Source of the DNA: an uncultured Campylobacter sp.
GTDB taxonomy: Bacteria > Campylobacterota > Campylobacteria > Campylobacterales > Campylobacteraceae
NCBI GenBank assembly: GCA_905373295.1
Contig: CAJPSJ010000007.1
Span: forward strand, 1-16,743
Length of the DNA stretch: 16,743 nucleotides
Reading direction: 5' to 3'
The notes under the pieces are model-generated. The model did not search any database, was not told where the DNA came from, and saw only the letters and a list, made by a program, of their open reading frames with translations. Below, piece by piece: positions 14,535 through 16,743 of the stretch; position 1 is the first letter of the stretch; each line of letters opens with the position of its first letter. The translations under genes were made by a program, and so were the position numbers.

Positions 14535-14561
14535 GCGGTATTTTACTCGCGGCAATACCGC
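14535..14561 (+). promoter_or_regulatory. Leader hairpin ahead of the methyltransferase ribosome-binding site
   Basis: GCGGTATT (14535-14542) and AATACCGC (14554-14561) form eight perfect pairs around an 11-base loop. The stem ends five bases before GAGGGAG and 15 bases before the ATG. No run of T follows, so it is not a terminator; a role in translation control or mRNA protection is inference. Confidence 0.55.
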
Positions 14562-14576
14562 AATAGAGGGAGCTTC

Positions 14577-15410
14577 ATGCAAAAGTTAAATTTTAAAGAT
14601 AACGTCTCCGAGACGCTACTAATCAACGTCTATATGCGCCATTTGGATTTCAAAGACGCGGATCCGATCCTAAACGATCCCTTTTCAAGCGCCGTCGTAG
14701 AGCAGATCGATTATGATTTTGCAAAATTCGACGACGCATGCCTTAGCAAGACGGGCACGGTGATCCGCGCGAAATTTTTCGACGACGAGACGCTGCGGCT
14801 CGCGGCGGAGCTTGATCGCCCTATCATCGTGCAGCTCGGTGCCGGGCTCGACACCCGCCCGCTTAGGCTCCAGCACGCCCTGCCGAACGCTCTATTTTAC
14901 GACCTCGATCTGCCCGATGTCATCGCCATACGCGACGCACTGCTACTCAAGGCGGAGAACAACTTCAGCCTGCCCTACTCGATGCTAGATCCCTCGTGGA
15001 TGAACGAGCTAGTCGCAAAGCACGGCAGCACGGGCTATATATTCATCTTAGAGGGCGTGAGTATGTATTTTGAAAAGGAGGAATTTAAAAAATTTTTTAT
15101 CGCGCTTTCGCAAAAATTTAGCGGCTACGTATTGAGCGACTTTATGAGCGAGTTTTCGGTAAGAAAATTCGACTCCAAACGCCACGATGCGATGCGGCAC
15201 ATGCAAAACGCGCCCTTTAAAATGGGCATTAGCGGCGGCGTAGAGGTGCAGAGCTGGGAGCCTGCGCGTATCCGCTTCATAAAAGAAGCTGCAATGCTGA
15301 AAATGTATAAAAGCCGCTGGAGCCTCAAAGGGCGCCTATTCAGCCTGATCCCCGCCTTTTGTAACGCTTGCAAGATGTTTGTTTTCAAAATCGAAGGCGG
15401 TGATGAATAG
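14577..15410 (+). CDS. SAM-dependent methyltransferase, LCM/PPM (TcmP-like) family
   Basis: 277 residues. The SAM-binding motif is VQLGAGLDTRPLRL (85-98), followed by the acidic strand end YDLDLPDV (108-115) and EGVSMYFEKEEF (159-170). These, with the preceding arginine in TVIRAKFFDD (R64), are hallmarks of the leucine carboxyl methyltransferase / TcmP-like O-methyltransferases. The likely reaction is methyl transfer from S-adenosylmethionine to a carboxyl or hydroxyl group of an unknown small molecule or peptide; no substrate can be read from the context. No signal peptide is seen, so it is cytoplasmic. It has its own promoter and ribosome-binding site GAGGGAG. Codons lean towards G/C-ending forms more than in the hyf genes. 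No partner biosynthetic gene lies next to it. Confidence 0.82.
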   Translation: MQKLNFKDNVSETLLINVYMRHLDFKDADPILNDPFSSAVVEQIDYDFAKFDDACLSKTGTVIRAKFFDDETLRLAAELDRPIIVQLGAGLDTRPLRLQHALPNALFYDLDLPDVIAIRDALLLKAENNFSLPYSMLDPSWMNELVAKHGSTGYIFILEGVSMYFEKEEFKKFFIALSQKFSGYVLSDFMSEFSVRKFDSKRHDAMRHMQNAPFKMGISGGVEVQSWEPARIRFIKEAAMLKMYKSRWSLKGRLFSLIPAFCNACKMFVFKIEGGDE

Positions 15411-15638
15411 GCTTAAAAATTTCAGTTGATTGCTTTGCAAATTTCGACAGCTAAGGCGCGAATTCTAAGCTGCTTGTCTGGCAAGCTGGCATGCAGAGCA
15501 AACAGCACATACCGCTTTGCTTAATGCTTGAGTAAAATTATAAAAACGCTTTAAAATTTTGCTTAAATTTACCTCGATTTATAGGAATTTAAGAGTTTTT
15601 AAAATATATTTTCGCATCTTAAATTCACGGAAAAGATC

Positions 15639-16743
15639 ATGCAAAATTTTCTCGACAAACTCACCGCCACAATTGACGCAATCAACTCCTTTTTGTGGGG
15701 TCCGTACTTTCTAATCGCCCTACTTTGCGGCACCGGCGCGTATTTTACGGCGCGCTTGCATCTGGTGCAAATTTTTAAATTTAGAATGGGCGCGCGCAAG
15801 CTTTTCGGCAACTTCTCCCTGCACGGCGAGGCTGCGGGCAAAAGCGGCATGAGCTCGTTCCAAGCCGTCGCCACGGCGATCGCGGCGCAAGTCGGCACGG
15901 GCAACCTGGTAGGCGCTAGCACTGCGTTAGTAATGGGCGGACCGGGCGCGATATTTTGGATGTGGTGCGCGGCGTTTTTGGGCATGGCGACGAATTTTGC
16001 CGAAATCTGCCTGGCTCAAATTTACCGCACCAAGGATGACAGCGGACATATGATCGGAGGGCCCGCGTTTTATATCAGTCGCGGACTCAAAAGCCCCCTT
16101 GCCAAGCCTTTAGCGGCGTTTTTTGCTCTAGCCATCATCTTTGCTTTGGGCTTCATGGGCAATATGGTGCAGGCAAACTCCATCTCAGACGGCTTTAGCA
16201 GTGCATTTGGAATCCCGAAGTGGGTGAGCGGCGCGGCCTTAGCGCTCATCTGCTGCGTCATCTTTTTCGGCGGCGTCAAAGCGATCGCGCGCGTAGCCGA
16301 AAAGGTCGTGCCTATAATGGCGATCTGCTACGTGCTGGTGGGTCTCGTCATCATCGGCTCAAATTTCGATAAAATTCCATCCGTCATCGCGCTGATATTC
16401 AAAGCTGCGTTCGATCCATCCGCTGCCTGGGGCGGCGCTACGGGCGCTACGATCGCCACTGCGATGAGATACGGCATCGCGCGCGGGCTCTTTTCAAACG
16501 AAGCGGGCATGGGCTCGACGCCGCACGCACACGCCGCAGCGAACGTCAAACACCCCGTAGATCAAGCCGTGCTCGGCATAATGGGCGTTTTCGTCGATAC
16601 CTTTATCGTGCTTAACATCACCGTTTTTGTGGTGCTCAGCACCGACGTAGTCGCCTTCGAAAACGGCAAGGCGGTATTTTCGGGCATCTCGCTGGTGCAG
16701 GAAGCCTTCGGGTCGCAAATTTTGGGTCGCAGCGGCGGATACG
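15639..16743 (+). CDS. Sodium:alanine symporter family protein (AGCS), 3' end beyond window
   Basis: Open frame of 368 codons running off the window. AGCS family (amino acid carrier protein) signatures are clear: VGTGNLVGASTALVMGGPGA (85-104) followed by IFWMW, GGPAFYISRGL (140-150), and RGLFSNEAGMGSTPHAHAAA (282-301). Several hydrophobic helices are visible. It would import alanine or glycine with sodium (or H+) across the inner membrane. The start ATG 15639 follows GGAAAAG, a weak ribosome-binding site. Family members are usually 450-500 residues, so roughly a quarter is missing on the right. Long open frames on the opposite strand (15599-15985, 16070-16718) are shadows of its GC-rich codons. 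The 228-base gap before it shows AT-rich promoter-like sequence (TATAAA 15539-15544) and no gene. Confidence 0.9.
   Translation, partial: MQNFLDKLTATIDAINSFLWGPYFLIALLCGTGAYFTARLHLVQIFKFRMGARKLFGNFSLHGEAAGKSGMSSFQAVATAIAAQVGTGNLVGASTALVMGGPGAIFWMWCAAFLGMATNFAEICLAQIYRTKDDSGHMIGGPAFYISRGLKSPLAKPLAAFFALAIIFALGFMGNMVQANSISDGFSSAFGIPKWVSGAALALICCVIFFGGVKAIARVAEKVVPIMAICYVLVGLVIIGSNFDKIPSVIALIFKAAFDPSAAWGGATGATIATAMRYGIARGLFSNEAGMGSTPHAHAAANVKHPVDQAVLGIMGVFVDTFIVLNITVFVVLSTDVVAFENGKAVFSGISLVQEAFGSQILGRSGGY

Larger units (their letters stand above)
14222..14576. promoter_or_regulatory. Divergent intergenic region, regulator gene / methyltransferase
   Basis: A 355-base gap without a convincing gene. 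It holds the regulator promoter (14242-14247), a hairpin-forming inverted repeat (14359-14392), a long AT-rich dyad (14464-14504), a TATAAT (14511-14516) for the methyltransferase, and a leader hairpin (14535-14561). A 27-codon frame from ATG 14250 to 14333 has no ribosome-binding site and was not called. The density of dyads is higher than in the other gaps of this window. Confidence 0.5.

Noticed and set aside
15599..16718. Long minus-strand open frames opposite the symporter gene
   Set aside because: They are Ala/Arg/Pro-rich shadows of a clear AGCS symporter frame on the plus strand.
1..16743. CRISPR arrays, tRNA or rRNA genes, insertion sequences, prophage genes
   Set aside because: None was recognised on either strand: no regularly spaced repeats, no cloverleaf-like gap sequence, no transposase or integrase frame.

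Overview
The window looks like a chromosomal segment of a Campylobacter species from the clade with mid-40s GC (C. gracilis, C. showae, C. rectus and C. curvus are candidates; the species is not resolved). This rests on the gene order, tight ATGA-type gene overlaps, AT-rich gaps full of AAATTT runs, and TATAAT-type -10 boxes lacking a clear -35. The genes encode a complete formate hydrogenlyase (FHL), which converts formate to CO2 and H2, followed by three genes of other kinds.

Layout. (1) 1-247: short gap holding the fdhF terminator. (2) 248-2515, minus strand: fdhF, a cytoplasmic molybdenum formate dehydrogenase H. It is read through an in-frame UGA at 2093-2095, which is selenocysteine 141, and a SECIS-like hairpin lies directly after it. 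(3) 2516-2909: divergent promoter region, with iterated direct repeats and a CRP/FNR-like dyad. (4) 2910-13302, plus strand: one tightly packed operon, hyfA-hyfB-hyfC-hyfE-hyfF-hyfG-hyfH-hyfI, then a HycH/HyfJ-like gene, a HycI-type hydrogenase protease and a FocA-type formate channel, closed by a strong terminator at 13338-13362. (5) 13583-14221, minus strand: a CRP/FNR-family regulator. (6) 14577-15410, plus strand: an LCM/TcmP-type SAM methyltransferase behind a structured leader. (7) 15639 to the window end, plus strand: a sodium:alanine (AGCS) symporter cut off by the window edge.

How it works together. FocA would move formate across the inner membrane and FdhF would oxidise it. Electrons would pass through the four-cluster ferredoxin HyfA, then HyfH and HyfI, to the NiFe site of HyfG (C247, C250, C538, C541), where protons become H2. 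HyfB and HyfF (antiporter-like), HyfC (NuoH-like) and HyfE form the membrane arm, so ion pumping coupled to formate oxidation is plausible. The HycH/HyfJ-like protein and the HycI-type protease serve assembly and C-terminal processing of HyfG. Compared with the E. coli hyf operon, hyfD and the sigma-54 activator hyfR are absent, while hydrogenase protease and formate channel are built into the operon.

The system is a recognisable type-4 hydrogenase/FHL and not a new enzyme class. The points most worth checking are the SECIS, the compact membrane arm without HyfD, and the unrecognised operator-like elements between fdhF and hyfA and ahead of the methyltransferase.
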